Shown one piece after another: positions 47,394 through 59,000 of a stretch of DNA of 64,000 nucleotides (its first letter is position 1; each line of letters begins with the position of its first letter). The DNA comes from Pelodera strongyloides. Lineage: Eukaryota; Nematoda; Chromadorea; Rhabditida; Rhabditidae. The notes beneath the pieces are model-generated. The model searched no databases. It was not told where the DNA came from and saw nothing but the letters and a program-made list of their open reading frames with translations. The position numbers and the translations under genes are program-made. The DNA lies in the NCBI GenBank assembly GCA_036852015.1, contig JAANDG010000314.1, positions 104,067 to 168,066 of the forward strand, given 5' to 3'.

Positions 47394-50300
47394 ATGCTCC
47401 TTCGCGCGTTGTCAAGATCTCCCCGCCAATGGCTTCTTCTTCAACAATTCTCCTCAGCTTCTTGTTCATTTCATACAACTGAATCAATTCCATCCCAAGA
47501 TAACGAGAAATATTCTAAACTAATGTTTAGACAATCGGCACGACAAACCAGGTTGGCGCCCCCTTTTTTTGTCATGACTAAGGCATTAATCATTACTTTG
47601 GGGTTATTGTTTTAATTTTTCAAAGCAGTCAAAGCAAAGCTTCATTGGACGGAGAGTTTGAGAGTTATAAGTAAGTTTAGTTTAGTAAGGTATCTGGTAT
47701 CCAGGAATCCAAGTTATGTGTTCTGTTCTGTTTCGCTTTTGTATTGTGAGGTATGAGTTTCGCCGTTTCGCGTTGCACAACTTAGTGTTAAGTGTGGACA
47801 TATTTGGCAACTTATCTTTTCTTCTGTTCTTCCTTGACATAGTGCGATTCCTCGAAAATGATTGATAACTGGCGACAAAGGCCAGGAAGCTCTATCAGTA
47901 TAGCCTTTTGCGTAGGAGCACAGTGCATGCAGTCTCAGTTCAGTTGTTCAGACTGATATTTGGGGCTGCAGCTTTTAATGTGCCCTATGCCCTTACCTCT
48001 TCATTTCATTGATTAATAATAGTTTCCGTTCCCGATATAACGGATAAATTATTATTGTTTCTTTCTAATCCTTCTCTAGTCCTCTTCCTCTTATTTCTTA
48101 TGTTCTCATGTAATCTTTAGTTTGTATGCTGTTGTACTGTTGTTGGTGTATGCTGTTATAGGTGTGATAGTGGTTTGAGAATTGCGGAGCAGAATGCTTG
48201 ATGTGTGCGTTAATTTGAAATAATTTGCGTGATTTCCGGATTACTTTATTATGTTATAAATATTGCGCATCGCAAGCAATCAAATGTTTTCCTACCTCGG
48301 TTTGGTGTTTTACCCTAGCCTATCATTCTCTGCGCTGAGCCGCTGAGTTGGTAGGACTATCAGACGTCAGACTTTAACTTGTTGCGCGTGGAAGTTAAAT
48401 AAAATATGATGTTCTTTTAATTCTTTAAATTGTCTTCGAGAGAAAATCGCTCACGATATGGGGATGCTTTTTTTGGCTGATTTGATCTTTTATCGGGCAT
48501 TCCGGCATTCTAGGTATTGATGGAAATACGAAGTAGTGTTAATACGTTCTATAATCTTGATTATCTTTTGTAACATTTCTCATCCTCGTCCTCATCGTTT
48601 GATTTCGTTGTGCTTGTATAGGTGGTATGCTATACAATGCCGGCGATCGTTTTACTTGTCAATGTCACTAGACTTTGCATAATCCGACACGCTTGGTTGC
48701 ATAGTCTCAGTGGTAGGTTGTTGGAGTTCGAGTTGGACTGGCGTCAGAGAGGGTGTTGATTTGATCCCTGTGTAATCTTTACTCTTGAGAGTATTATTTC
48801 CACTTCACTCACCGCCTTGCTCATCGTCAAGGTTTTCGGAACTTCGGAGTATTCTGCTATTCTTGAGTCAATATTCTGATAGTCGGCTATATGCGAACCT
48901 TCATCGGTGTCAGGATTTAGTGAGGCTATAAGAGTAATCTGTTCGTCGACGTGACAAGCTAGTAGATAGTGAAGCTATCTGTCTTCCTGCACGTACTTTG
49001 GTTTGTTAAATATCAATACTTCTATAATCCGTCAAGATTCCGGTTAGCGCATTTGAAGTTGAAGTGGAGGAACCTCCCAGGCGACCTAGAGGAGGAATAG
49101 GAATAATGGGTCTCAACCTCAAAGCACCGGAGCCCTGGACTCCACGCCAGTTGATTCTGGGAGCATGTGTGCTGATTGTTGTATTGTTCTTCTTGTTGTA
49201 TATTCCAAGAAGAGGAGCGGACGCCATTGTCCCATCCGTGATGGAAAGCCTTATTTCAACTGAGAAAACCACGGTTCTTCCCTTGGAAGCCTCAACTGCG
49301 GTGCCAACAAAAGAGAAGAGCACATCGCATGTTACAGATTCTGCTCCTGAGGAGCTCCTAGTGGATCACACCACGTCGCATTCCACACTATATGATATTC
49401 TTGTTAATACTACAGAGGAGGTTCCTGTTACTGGGCTTACAACTGATTCTAATATTGAGGATTCGTCGACTATGCAGTACTATGCCAATACGACTGGGAG
49501 TATTTCAATCACGGAGGGCAGTAGGCCAAGCTCGCCTGACGAAACCGTTGTCGTTTCGCTGCTGAATGGCACTTATATGACGGATGATTCTTTGCAATCC
49601 ACTAATATGCCTAACGAATTGAACGCAACAAACGAATTTAATGTGGTGAACGTAACGGAAGAAATTCATGTTGCGAACTACTCCGTTTCCGTTGTCGCAG
49701 AATCTAGTGATGGCGAATCAAACTATACGTCTGTTCCTTCAATTATTATTCTTCCGAGTAGGCACGAGGATTCTTCTTCTTCCGAAGAAAGCGATTCTGA
49801 TTCTGAGTCAGAATCGCAATCGTCGTCGTCAGCTTCATCCTCGACAGATGATCAGACAAGGTTGCGATTGCAGTAAATATAATTGCCGTTTTTGGCCTTA
49901 AATGTATTCTTGTCCCAATCCAATTTTAATCCCCGCTCAACCCTTTACAAGCAATGTACAACAAACTCGTAAACTGGTCATCTGGGTGAGAAAATGTCTA
50001 GTTCTAGTGAAAAATCTGCATAGGAATGGTGTTCACCCGACCCGCTACCTCCTTTGTTCTAACCTTGTTCCTTGAGGTTCTTCCTACTTTCACCAATATG
50101 ATAAATGATATTGCATATAGTTTGACGTTCACTGTTTCATACTAAGCCATTCAAACAAGTAAGTATTGCAGGTCGCTGACTACAGCCGCTCCTCTACGGG
50201 TCAACAACACGCCTTCTTCGCGATCAGCAATGTCGGGAGGAGATAGTAACGTTCAGTACACTACCGAGGAGCGTGGCTCGCTCTACTCGCTCGACTATAG

Positions 50301-53262
50301 GATCTACTTTAGTGGGTTTAGTTTGCTTATTTATAGCTAGTACTCTTTATACTTCGATGTTCCTGGCGATTCGGTGCCATATGAGATTTTTTGAATCGTA
50401 CCACCTTGTATTATATTCTAAAAAATTACGTTTGCGTGTGCTTTATGGTTGTCAGCTTATTCTAATATCTAATAATTTGCAGAGGGTCCTCAGGGCTACA
50501 TCTCCCCCTGGCACGACATTCCCCTGTACGCCGATGAGGCCAATCAGGTGTACAATATGATCGTCGAGATTCCTCGGTGGACGAGCGCCAAGATGGAGGT
50601 TTGCTCATTTATTTGATTCTTTTGGACTTTTTGTGCTTTAGAGCGTTAGCTTTGATCGTAGCTAATATCTGCATGTGCACTGAAATTCGGCTACCCTGTA
50701 TAGCGGTTTATGTGGTCTCTGTCGCGTTCTACCGTGTAAGCATAATTCCGTAATTGAATTATTATGTACTGTACAGAGCAACTCGCAACGCAACTGTTGC
50801 CATTACAATAATTTGTAGTCTCCGTTGTAAGTGTTACTGGTAAAGATTTAGGAGATTGGTCGGTGATGCTTTGCTCTATGCAAAGCGAGACTCGAGACCA
50901 CTTGACTTAGGATTTTATTCAATTGCAATTTTCAGATGGCCACCGCGGAGCCAATGAATCCTATCAAACAGGACGAGAAGAAGGGCGTGCCTCGTTTCGT
51001 GCATAATATCTTCCCCCATCACGGATACATCTGGAACTATGGAGCTCTACCTCAGGTAACGCGGCTATTTTAGTGCCGTGGTTTTTTTCGGCATTTCGGT
51101 AAGGAATAAAACTGAAGATGCATATTTTAACCCGCACTGAATTGAAATTTTTTTATTACATCATTCGGTAGCAAATTTTGCAAGGCAGAAATGTCATGCC
51201 GTGTGCGAAAACCTAGTCTGTATTTTTGTTTCAATTAATCAAATGAAATAACTGATGGCAGATGGCTAAGGAATGGTTTTCCAAAGCCACCCAGTCCATT
51301 GCTGTTATTAGTGGAATTTTGGAGGGAGAAATGCCATACTGTGAACTACAAAAATCTTAGCTAGGACTAGGCATCGTTAAAGCGAAATACCGGCCGGGTT
51401 TTGAAACGCATCGAGCACACCAGCATTCTCATGCAGCTTATGCAAATGACCATAAATTAGAATAAAAAATCGAGTAAATTAGCAGAAATAAGTAAGAACT
51501 CAGTTGTCTACGATGCGTTTCAAAACCGGCCGGTATTTCGCTTTAATGTCGAAATATAAAATGAGTAGGTTTTCAATGAAATTTTTTCTTTTCAGACTTG
51601 GGAGGATCCGAGCCACTCTGACAAGGACACTGGAGCAAGTGGAGACAACGATCCCATTGATGTGATTGAGATTGGATCCACGATTCAAGAGCGAGGAGCT
51701 GTCGTTCAGGTATTTTTAATTTTTTTTGTTTTGTTTTACAAACTACAAACTACATAATCGTTAACAATGAATTAAATGAGAAAATGCGACCGGTACACAG
51801 CGTTTACAACGCGAGAGTGCGAGAGTACTTACTTGGTAGGTAGGGGATAAATGTTGTAAGGAAAATTGAATAACTGTTCATTTTTATCCCCAGAAGTCAT
51901 GCTGAGTCACAATTATATTGTAATTAAATTCCTTTTGTCTATTATGTGTGTTGCGTGGCTTAGTGTGTTGAAGTGAGCGGAGAATGTAAATGTTGAGTAG
52001 AAATTTAGCCCACTAAGCACTGTAATTTTCGACTATCTAAGCGACTCCAACTTACCCAAGCAATTTGTAGTATACCCTCTGATGTGTAGGTGAAAGTGGT
52101 GGGTACACTGGCGCTTATTGATGAGGGAGAGACTGACTGGAAGTTGGTGGCGATTGCTGTGAACGATCCACTCGCTGCAAAGATCAACAACATTTCGGAT
52201 GTGGACGAGCACTTCCCCGGACTGCTCAAGGTTGGTTGCTCAGAGCCGTGTAGACCGGTTGTTTAGATGCTGGAAGCCTAACAGGCAAAGAAATGATAAT
52301 AGAGAAATTTACCGGACACGGACACATGCTAGCGTATGCGCGGCCCGCTGTCATTTCTTCAGTGGATCCTCGGTGGAGCACCATTACGTTCGAATTTCCA
52401 GCAAGTGGTGCCCTTTTCGACATATTTATATTTACTCGGTATTTGCGTCAATTTGCTAGTTTTGGCTCGCGTACAATGCTACTATTCTACTGTATCTTTT
52501 AGGCCACTTACGATTGGTTCCGTACCTACAAGATTCCTGCCGGAAAGCCCGCCAACGAGTTTGCCTTCAACGGAGAATACAAGGGAGCTGAGTACGCTCA
52601 CCAGGTAATTGTTTTCTCCACGATTGTGTATTGTGTTTATTTATAGAGTATTTATGTAACACTTTAAAATTCCACTATGTGAAACTGCGATAACCTGGAT
52701 GCTACTTTCGCATGCGAAAGCGTAACATGAATATTATTTGTAGAGCTAGAAATAGTTTGTGTGTGATTCTGTGGTCGTGTTCACGTATCCTTTCTAATTT
52801 GTTTTTCTTAATCAATTAGTTGTCAATGTGTAGGTGATTGCTGAGACAAATCAGTTCTGGAAGGCTTTGATCAAGGAGCAGAACCCCAAGTTGAACACCG
52901 AAACTCATGTCGAAGGCGCTGCTCATCCCGCCGATCAGGCCAAGTGGGCTCAGGAGGTGGACTCGAAACCTATCAAGGTTAGTTCTAGTTCTAGTTAATG
53001 AAAATTCACTTTTTTCACTTTTCGTATTGAACTCCTTGCTTACCTTTCTGTTTAATTGTTGTATTACTTACCGTAATTCATTGCTAATTATTTGAACTCC
53101 CGCGCAGTCATTCCAGTTGCCTTTGCATTAATTCCATTACAAGTACAAGCCAGAAATATTGATGTTCCCAACCAATTTCTATTTCAACCTCAACCTATAT
53201 TTCAGGCTGAGAATTCCACGCTGCCGATGGACATTGGAAAGTGGCACTTTATCCAAGGATGA
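47394..53262 (+). CDS. pyp-1: inorganic pyrophosphatase, with alternative mitochondrial and cytosolic starts
   Basis: Core exons: 50172-50311, 50483-50598, 50936-51055, 51596-51709, 52090-52230, 52503-52604, 52834-52977, 53206-53262. From the ATG at 50230 this gives a 291-residue family I soluble pyrophosphatase, hydrolysing PPi to two phosphates with Mg2+. The signature DNDPIDV (Asp at 123, 125, 128) and [13 protein letters not shown] are intact. A separate exon 47394-47551 (phase 2 end, GTTGGC donor) joins the 50172 acceptor in frame, through 19 extra codons, to give 363 residues beginning [20 protein letters not shown], an Arg/Leu/Ser-rich, acid-free start typical of a mitochondrial presequence. 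The acceptor at 50171 could also take a spliced leader to make the cytosolic form. Intron 51056-51595 holds a MITE. The core is certain; the alternative first exon is inferred from phase and composition. Confidence 0.9.
49106..49876 (+). CDS. Ser/Thr-rich single-pass membrane protein, nested in pyrophosphatase intron 1
   Basis: An uninterrupted 256-codon frame from the first in-frame ATG to TAA. Residues 16-33 form one hydrophobic segment ([18 protein letters not shown]) flanked by positive charges, then a long Ser/Thr/acidic tail with at least seven N-X-S/T sites (NTTE, NTTG, NGTY, NATN, NVTE, NYSV, NYTS) and a Ser/Asp/Glu-rich end. This suggests a type II, glycosylated, mucin-like surface or secretory-pathway protein. 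The frame is open back to 49028 ([12 protein letters not shown]), so an upstream exon is possible (acceptor-like GGTTAG at ~49048). No family recognised. It ends about 295 bp before the pyrophosphatase cytosolic exon on the same strand. Confidence 0.6.
   Translation: MGLNLKAPEPWTPRQLILGACVLIVVLFFLLYIPRRGADAIVPSVMESLISTEKTTVLPLEASTAVPTKEKSTSHVTDSAPEELLVDHTTSHSTLYDILVNTTEEVPVTGLTTDSNIEDSSTMQYYANTTGSISITEGSRPSSPDETVVVSLLNGTYMTDDSLQSTNMPNELNATNEFNVVNVTEEIHVANYSVSVVAESSDGESNYTSVPSIIILPSRHEDSSSSEESDSDSESESQSSSSASSSTDDQTRLRLQ
50160..50171 (+). promoter_or_regulatory. pyp-1: shared acceptor of pyrophosphatase exon 2 (cis- or trans-spliced)
   Basis: GTATTGCAG ends at 50171. Cis-splicing from 47551 would add the presequence; trans-splicing here would leave a 58-base leader before the ATG at 50230. 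Confidence 0.5.
51377..51546. repeat. complete TTAA-type MITE, family 1, in pyrophosphatase intron
   Basis: TTAA AGCGAAATACCGGCCGG at the left and CCGGCCGGTATTTCGCT TTAA at the right; interior halves inverted (CATCGAGCACACCAGCAT). Best-preserved copy of the family here. Confidence 0.9.
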
Positions 53263-53689
53263 CTATCTACCCAGGCTCATTCCAAACTCTGAGAGGCCGA
53301 ATTGATTACATTACAGTATTTGAGGTTTTCTTGTCGTATCCCGGTTGACATAGTACTGTACTATCCTATTTGATCCTTTTGTTACTGTCGTAAACTTTTA
53401 GGACTGCTAGGTTCTTTGTACGAACTTATAACAGAGAGACTACGTAGGCGTAAACGAAATAGTACTACTGTTCCCGTTATCACCCTTTTGTGACCTCGAG
53501 TTCTTATTTATTATTTCCTTGTTTTTTTTGGTAGTACTACATTTTGTTAGTTTTCTTTCTGAGAGTTGGATTGAGCTTGAATTATGTTTACATCATAATC
53601 GGTTATCGTAATAAGATTTGGCTTTTAAAGGCATTTCATGGTTGGCGTGGTGTTTTTGTCTATAAAAGGTTTGTGTCGTTATGGGTCAG
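53263..53689. other. 3' flank of the pyrophosphatase gene
   Basis: T-rich sequence expected to contain the 3' UTR; no canonical AATAAA picked out, nothing else recognised. Confidence 0.4.
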
Positions 53690-55326
53690 AAGATTATTAC
53701 AAAGTCAGGAATGTTTTGTGCAAAGCTGAAATACATTTGCCACATGTTTTCTAGTTGAAACCCCAGAGTGCAGCTCGAAGCGAAATACGTCTTGCCACAG
53801 GGGTTTCTGCTTGAAAACAGTGTGGCAAGATCAGTTCGAAGCGAAATACATCTTGCCACAGAGTTTTCTGCTTGAAAATAGTGTGGCAAGATCAGTTCGA
53901 AGCGAAATACATCTTGCCACAGAGTTTTCTGCTTGAAAATAGTGTGGCAAGATCAGTTTGGAGTGAAATACATCTTGCCACAGGGTTTTCTGCTTGAAAA
54001 CAGTGTGGCAAGATCAGTTCGAAGCGAAATACATCTTGCCACAGGGTTTTCTGCTTCAAAACAGTGTGGCAAGATCAGTTCGAACCGAAATACATCTTGC
54101 CACAGGGTTTTCTGCTTGAAAACAGTGTGGCAAGATCAGTTCGAAGCGAAATACATCTTGCCACAGGGGGGTTTTCTGCTTGAACGCAGTGTGGCAAGAT
54201 CACTTTGGAGTGAAATACGTCTTGCCACAGTGGTTTCTGCTTGAAAACAGTGTGGCAAGATCAGTTCGAAGCGAAATACATCTTGCCACAGGGGTTTCTG
54301 CTTGAAAACAGTGTGGCAAGATCAGTTCGAAGCGAAATACATCTTGCCACAGGGTTTTCTGCTTGAAAACAGTGTGGCAAGATCAGTTCGAAGCGAAATA
54401 CATCTTGCCGCAGGGTTTTTTGCTTGAAAACACCGTGGCAAGATCAGTTCGAAGTGAAATACATATTGCCACGGGGGTTTCTGCCTGAAAACAGTGTGGC
54501 AAGATCAGTTCGAAGTGAAATACATATTGCCACAGGGTTTTCTGCGTGAAAACAGTGTGGCACGATCAGAACGAAGTGAAATGCATCTTGCCACAGGGTT
54601 TTCTGCGTGAAAACAGTGTGGCAAGACCAGTTCGAAGCGAAATACATCTTGCCACAGGGTTTTCTGCTTGAAAACAGTGTGGCAAGATCAGTTCGAAGCG
54701 AAATACATCTTGCCACAGGGTTTTCTGCTTGAAAACCGTGTGGCAAGATCAGTTTGGAGTGAAATACATCTTGCCACAGAGTTTTCTGCTTGACAGCAGT
54801 GTGGCAAGATCAGTTTGGAGTGATATACATCTTGCCACAGGGTTTTCTGCTTGAACGCAGTGTGGCAAGATCAGTTTGGAGTGAAATACATCTTGCCACA
54901 GGGTTTTCTGCTTGAACGCAGTGTGGCAAGATCAGTTTGGAGTTAAATACGTCTTGCCACAGGGTTTTCTGCTTGAAAACAGTGTGGCAAGATCAGTTCG
55001 AAGCGAAATACATCTTGCCACAGGGGTTTCTGCTTGAAAACAGTGTGGCAGGATCAGTTTGAAGTGAAATACATCTTGCCACAGGGTTTTCTGCTTGAAA
55101 ACAGTGTGGCAAGATCAGTTCGAAGCGAAATACATCTTGCCACAGGGTTTTCTGCTTGACAGCAGTGTGGCAAGATCAGTTTGGAGTGAAATACATCTTG
55201 CCACAGGGGTTTTTGCTTGAAAACAGTGTGGCAAGATCAGTTCGAAGCGAAATACATCTTGCCGCAGGGTTTTATGCTTGAAAACAGCATGGCAAGATCA
55301 GTTTGAAGTGAAATACATCTTGCCCT
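53690..55326. repeat. ~60-bp palindromic satellite array, left part
   Basis: About 27 tandem monomers with consensus TGTGGCAAGATCAGTTCGAA, GCGAAATAC, ATCTTGCCACAGGG, TTTTCTGCTTGAAAACAG. The first copy (53690-53750) is diverged, as expected at an array edge. Each unit contains the 11-bp inverted pair ATCTTGCCACA / TGTGGCAAGAT. All ORFs across the array are repeat translations, not genes. Confidence 0.97.
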
Positions 55327-55975
55327 GCTTGAGTATGCAACCTCCGTTTGGTCGCCGTACCTGAAAAGTGAGATTGACGCTATTGAAAAGGTACAGCGGC
55401 GTTTTACTAAACGTGTGCTTCGTAGAATTGACAGTGACTATTATAACTCGTTTTCCTATTCTGAACGTCTTGTTGTTTTTGGTCTCAAATCTCTCCATCA
55501 TCGTAGAATTTTGTTCGATCTCATTGAATGTTTCAAAATTGTCCGAGGTTATAATGCACATCCGGTTTTGGCCAACATGTTTCAGGTGAATCACAGACCA
55601 CGTCGAAATGGTAACTCTTTAACTCTTATTCAGGATTCTGTTAAACTTACCCAATCTCTGTTCTCGTTTAAGCACAGGGCCACTCGTTTGTGGAACCTAC
55701 TTCCTGATAGTATTGTTCTTTCGAGTTCCGTTGATTCGTTTAAAACCCGCATTGACGAGCTTGATCTAATCGAGCTTTATGAAGTAGCAAATAGAAACAT
55801 TCACCCTTAGTTATTCACATGTACCTTCATTCCTTTGTTGTACATAGTTTTTGTCGCTTGTTATATGCGCTTTGTTACTCTCATTGTTATTTGTTTTGTT
55901 GTTGTTGTTGTTGTTATATTATTATTGTCGTTTTTTTTGTCTTCCGCTTTACTTCGGTGTACACTGAATAAAGTA

Positions 55976-55978
<3 letters not shown>
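55327..55978 (+). mobile_element. 5'-truncated LINE inserted in the satellite
   Basis: An open frame to the stop at 55808-55810 encodes the C-terminus of a non-LTR retrotransposon reverse transcriptase: EYATSVWSPYLKSEIDAIEK, VQRRFTKRVLRR, RLVVFGLKSLHHRRILFDLI and RATRLWNLLPDSIV. AATAAA at ~55968 precedes an AT tail. The frame is intact over what remains, so the insertion is relatively young, but most of the element is missing. Possible short TTGCC duplication at both ends. Confidence 0.88.

Positions 55979-56028
<50 letters not shown>
55979..56028. repeat. (TA)n tail of the LINE
   Basis: About 50 bases of uninterrupted AT directly after the LINE's AATAAAGTATTCA, then satellite resumes. Acts as the element's simple-repeat 3' tail. 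Confidence 0.9.
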
Positions 56029-56030
<2 letters not shown>

Positions 56031-59000
56031 CCACAGGGTTTTCTGCTTGAAAGCGGTGTGGCAAGATCAGTTCGAAGCTAAATACATCTTGCCACAGGGT
56101 TTTCTGCTTGAAAACAGTGTGGCAGAATCAGTTTGAAGTGAAATACATCTTGCCACGGGGTTTTCTGCTTGAAAACCGTGTGGCAAGATCAGTTTGGAGT
56201 GAAATACATCTTGCCACAGGGTTTTCTGCCTGAAAACAGTGTGGCAGAATCAGTTTGAAGTGAAATACATCTTGCCACAGGGTTTTCTGCTTGAAAACAG
56301 TGTGGCAAGATCAGTTTGGAGTGAAATACACCTTGCCACATAGGTTTCTGTGCCACAGGGTTTTCTGCTTCAAAACAGTGTGGCAGGATCAGTTTGAAGT
56401 GAAATACATCTTGCCACAGGGTTTTCTGCTTGAAAGCAGTGTGGCAAGATCAGTTCGAAGCTAAATACATCTTGCCACAGGGTTTTCTGCTTGAAAACAG
56501 TGTGGCAGAATCAGTTTGAAGTGAAATACATCTTGCCACAGGGTTTTCTGCTTGAAAACAGTGTGGCAAGATCAGTTTGGAGTGAAATACATCTTGCCAC
56601 AGGGGTTTCTGCTTGAAAAAGTGTGGCAAGATTTGGAAAATACATCTGCCACAGGTTTTTCTGCTTGAAAACAGTGTGGCAGGATCAGTTTGAAGTGAAA
56701 TACATCTTGCCACAGGGTTTTCTGCTTGAAAGCGGTGTGGCAAGAACAGTTCGAAGCTAAATACATCTTGCCACAGGGTTTTCTGCTTGAAAACAGTGTG
56801 GCAGAATCAGTTTGAAGTGAAATACATCTTGCCACAGGGTTTTCTGCTTGAAAACAGTGTGGCAAGATCCAGTTTGGAGTGAAATACATCTTGCCACAGG
56901 GTTTTCTGCTTCAAAACAGTGTGGCAGGATCAGTTTGAAGTGAAATACATCTTGCCACAGGGTTTTCTGCTTGAAAACAGTGTGGCAAGATCAGTTTGGA
57001 GTGAAATACATCTTGCCACAGGGTTTTCTGCTTGAAAACAGTGTGGCAAGATCAGTTTGGAGTGAAATACATCTTGCCACGGGGTTTTCTGCTTGAAAAC
57101 AGTGTGGCAGGATCAGTTTGAAGTGAAATACATCTTGCCACAGGGTTTTCTGCTTGAAAGCGGTGTGGCAAGATCAGTTCGAAGCTAAATACATCTTGCC
57201 ACAGGGTTTTCTGCTTGAAAACAGTGTGGCAGAATCAGTTTGAAGTGAAATACATCTTGCCACAGGGTTTTCTGCTTGAAAACACCGTGGCAAGATCAGT
57301 TCGAAGTGAAATACATCTTGCCACGGGGGTTTCTGCCTGAAAACAGTGTGGCAAGATCAGTTCGAAGCGAAATACATCTTGCCACAGGGTTTTCTGCGTG
57401 AAAACAGTGTGGCACGATCAGTTCGAAGTGATATACATCTTGCCACAGGGGTTTCTGCTTGAAAACAGTGTGGCAGGATCAGTTTGAAGTGAAATACATC
57501 TTGCCACAGGGTTTTCTGCTTGAAAACAGTGTGGCAAGATCAGTTTCGAAGCGAAATACATCTTGCCACAGGGTTTTTCTGCTTGACAGCAGTGTGGCAA
57601 GATCAGTTTGGAGTGAAATACATCTTGCCACAGGGGTTTTTGCTTGAAAACAGTGTGGCAAGATCAGTTCGAAGCGAAATACATCTTGCCGCTGGGTTTT
57701 CTGCTTGAAAACAGCATGGCAAGATCAGTTTGAAGTGAAATACATCTTGCCACAGGGTTTTCTGCTTGAAAGCGGTGTGGCAAGATCAGTTCGAAGCTAA
57801 ATACATCTTGCCACAGGGTTTTCTGCTTGAAAACAGTGTGGCAGAATCAGTTTGAAGTGAAATACATCTTGCCACAGGGTTTTCTACTTGAAAACAGTGT
57901 GGCAAGATCAGTTTGGAGTGAAATACATCTTGCCACAGGGGTTTCTGCTTGAAAACAGTGTGGCAAGATCAGTTTGGAGTGAAATACATCTTGCCACAGG
58001 GTTTTCTGCTTGAAAACAGTGTGGCAGGATCAGTTTGAAGTGAAATACATCTTGCCACAGGGTTTTCTGCTTGAAAGCGGTGTGGCAAGATCAGTTCGAA
58101 GCTAAATACATCTTGCCACAGGGTTTTCTGCTTGAAAACAGTGTGGCAGAATCAGTTTGAAGTGAAATACATCTTGCCACAGGGTTTCTGCTTGAAAACA
58201 GTGTGGCAAGATCAGTTTGGAGTGAAATACATCTTGCCACAGGGTTTTCTGCTTCAAAACAGTGTGGCAGGATCAGTTTGAAGTGAAATACATCTTGCCA
58301 CAGGGTTTTCTGCTTGAAAACAGTGTGGCAAGATCAGTTTGGAGTGAAATACATCTTGCCACAGGGGTTTCTGCTTGAAAACAGTGTGGCAAGATCAGTT
58401 TGGAGTGAAATACATCTTGCCACAGGGTTTTCTGCTTGAAAACAGTGTGGCAGGATCAGTTTGAAGTGAAATACATCTTGCCACAGGGTTTTCTGCTTGA
58501 AAGCGGTGTGGCAAGATCAGTTCGAAGCGAAATACATCTTGCCACAGGGTTTTCTGCTTGACAGCAGTGTGGCAAGATCAGTTTGGAGTGAAATACATCT
58601 TGCCACAGGGGTTTTTGCTTGAAAACAGTGTGGCAAGATCAGTTCGAAGCGAAATACATCTTGCCGCAGGGTTTTCTGCTTGAAAACAGCATGGCAAGAT
58701 CAGTTTGAAGTGAAATACATCTTGCCACAGGGTTTTCTGCTTGACAGCAGTGTGGCAAGATCAGTTTGGAGTGAAATACATCTTGCCACAGGGTTTTCTG
58801 CTTGAAAACAGTGTGACAGAATCAGTTTGAAGTGAAATACATCTTGCCACAGGGTTTTCTGCTTGAAAACAGTGTGGCAAGATCAGTTTGGAGTGAAATA
58901 CATCTTGCCACGGGGGTTTCTGCTTGAAAACAGTGTGGCAAGATCAGTTTGGAGTGAAATACATCTTGCCACAGGGTTTTCTGCTTCAAAACAGTGTGGC

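Noticed and set aside
48690..48760. tRNA-Gly-like string CATAGTCTCAGTGGTAGG with GAGTTCGAGTTGG
   Set aside because: B box is too close to the A box for a tRNA and the acceptor strands do not pair.
49006..49323. 105-codon minus-strand ORF
   Set aside because: Overlaps the plus-strand membrane-protein frame, which has a clear hydrophobic anchor and sequons; the reverse frame has neither.
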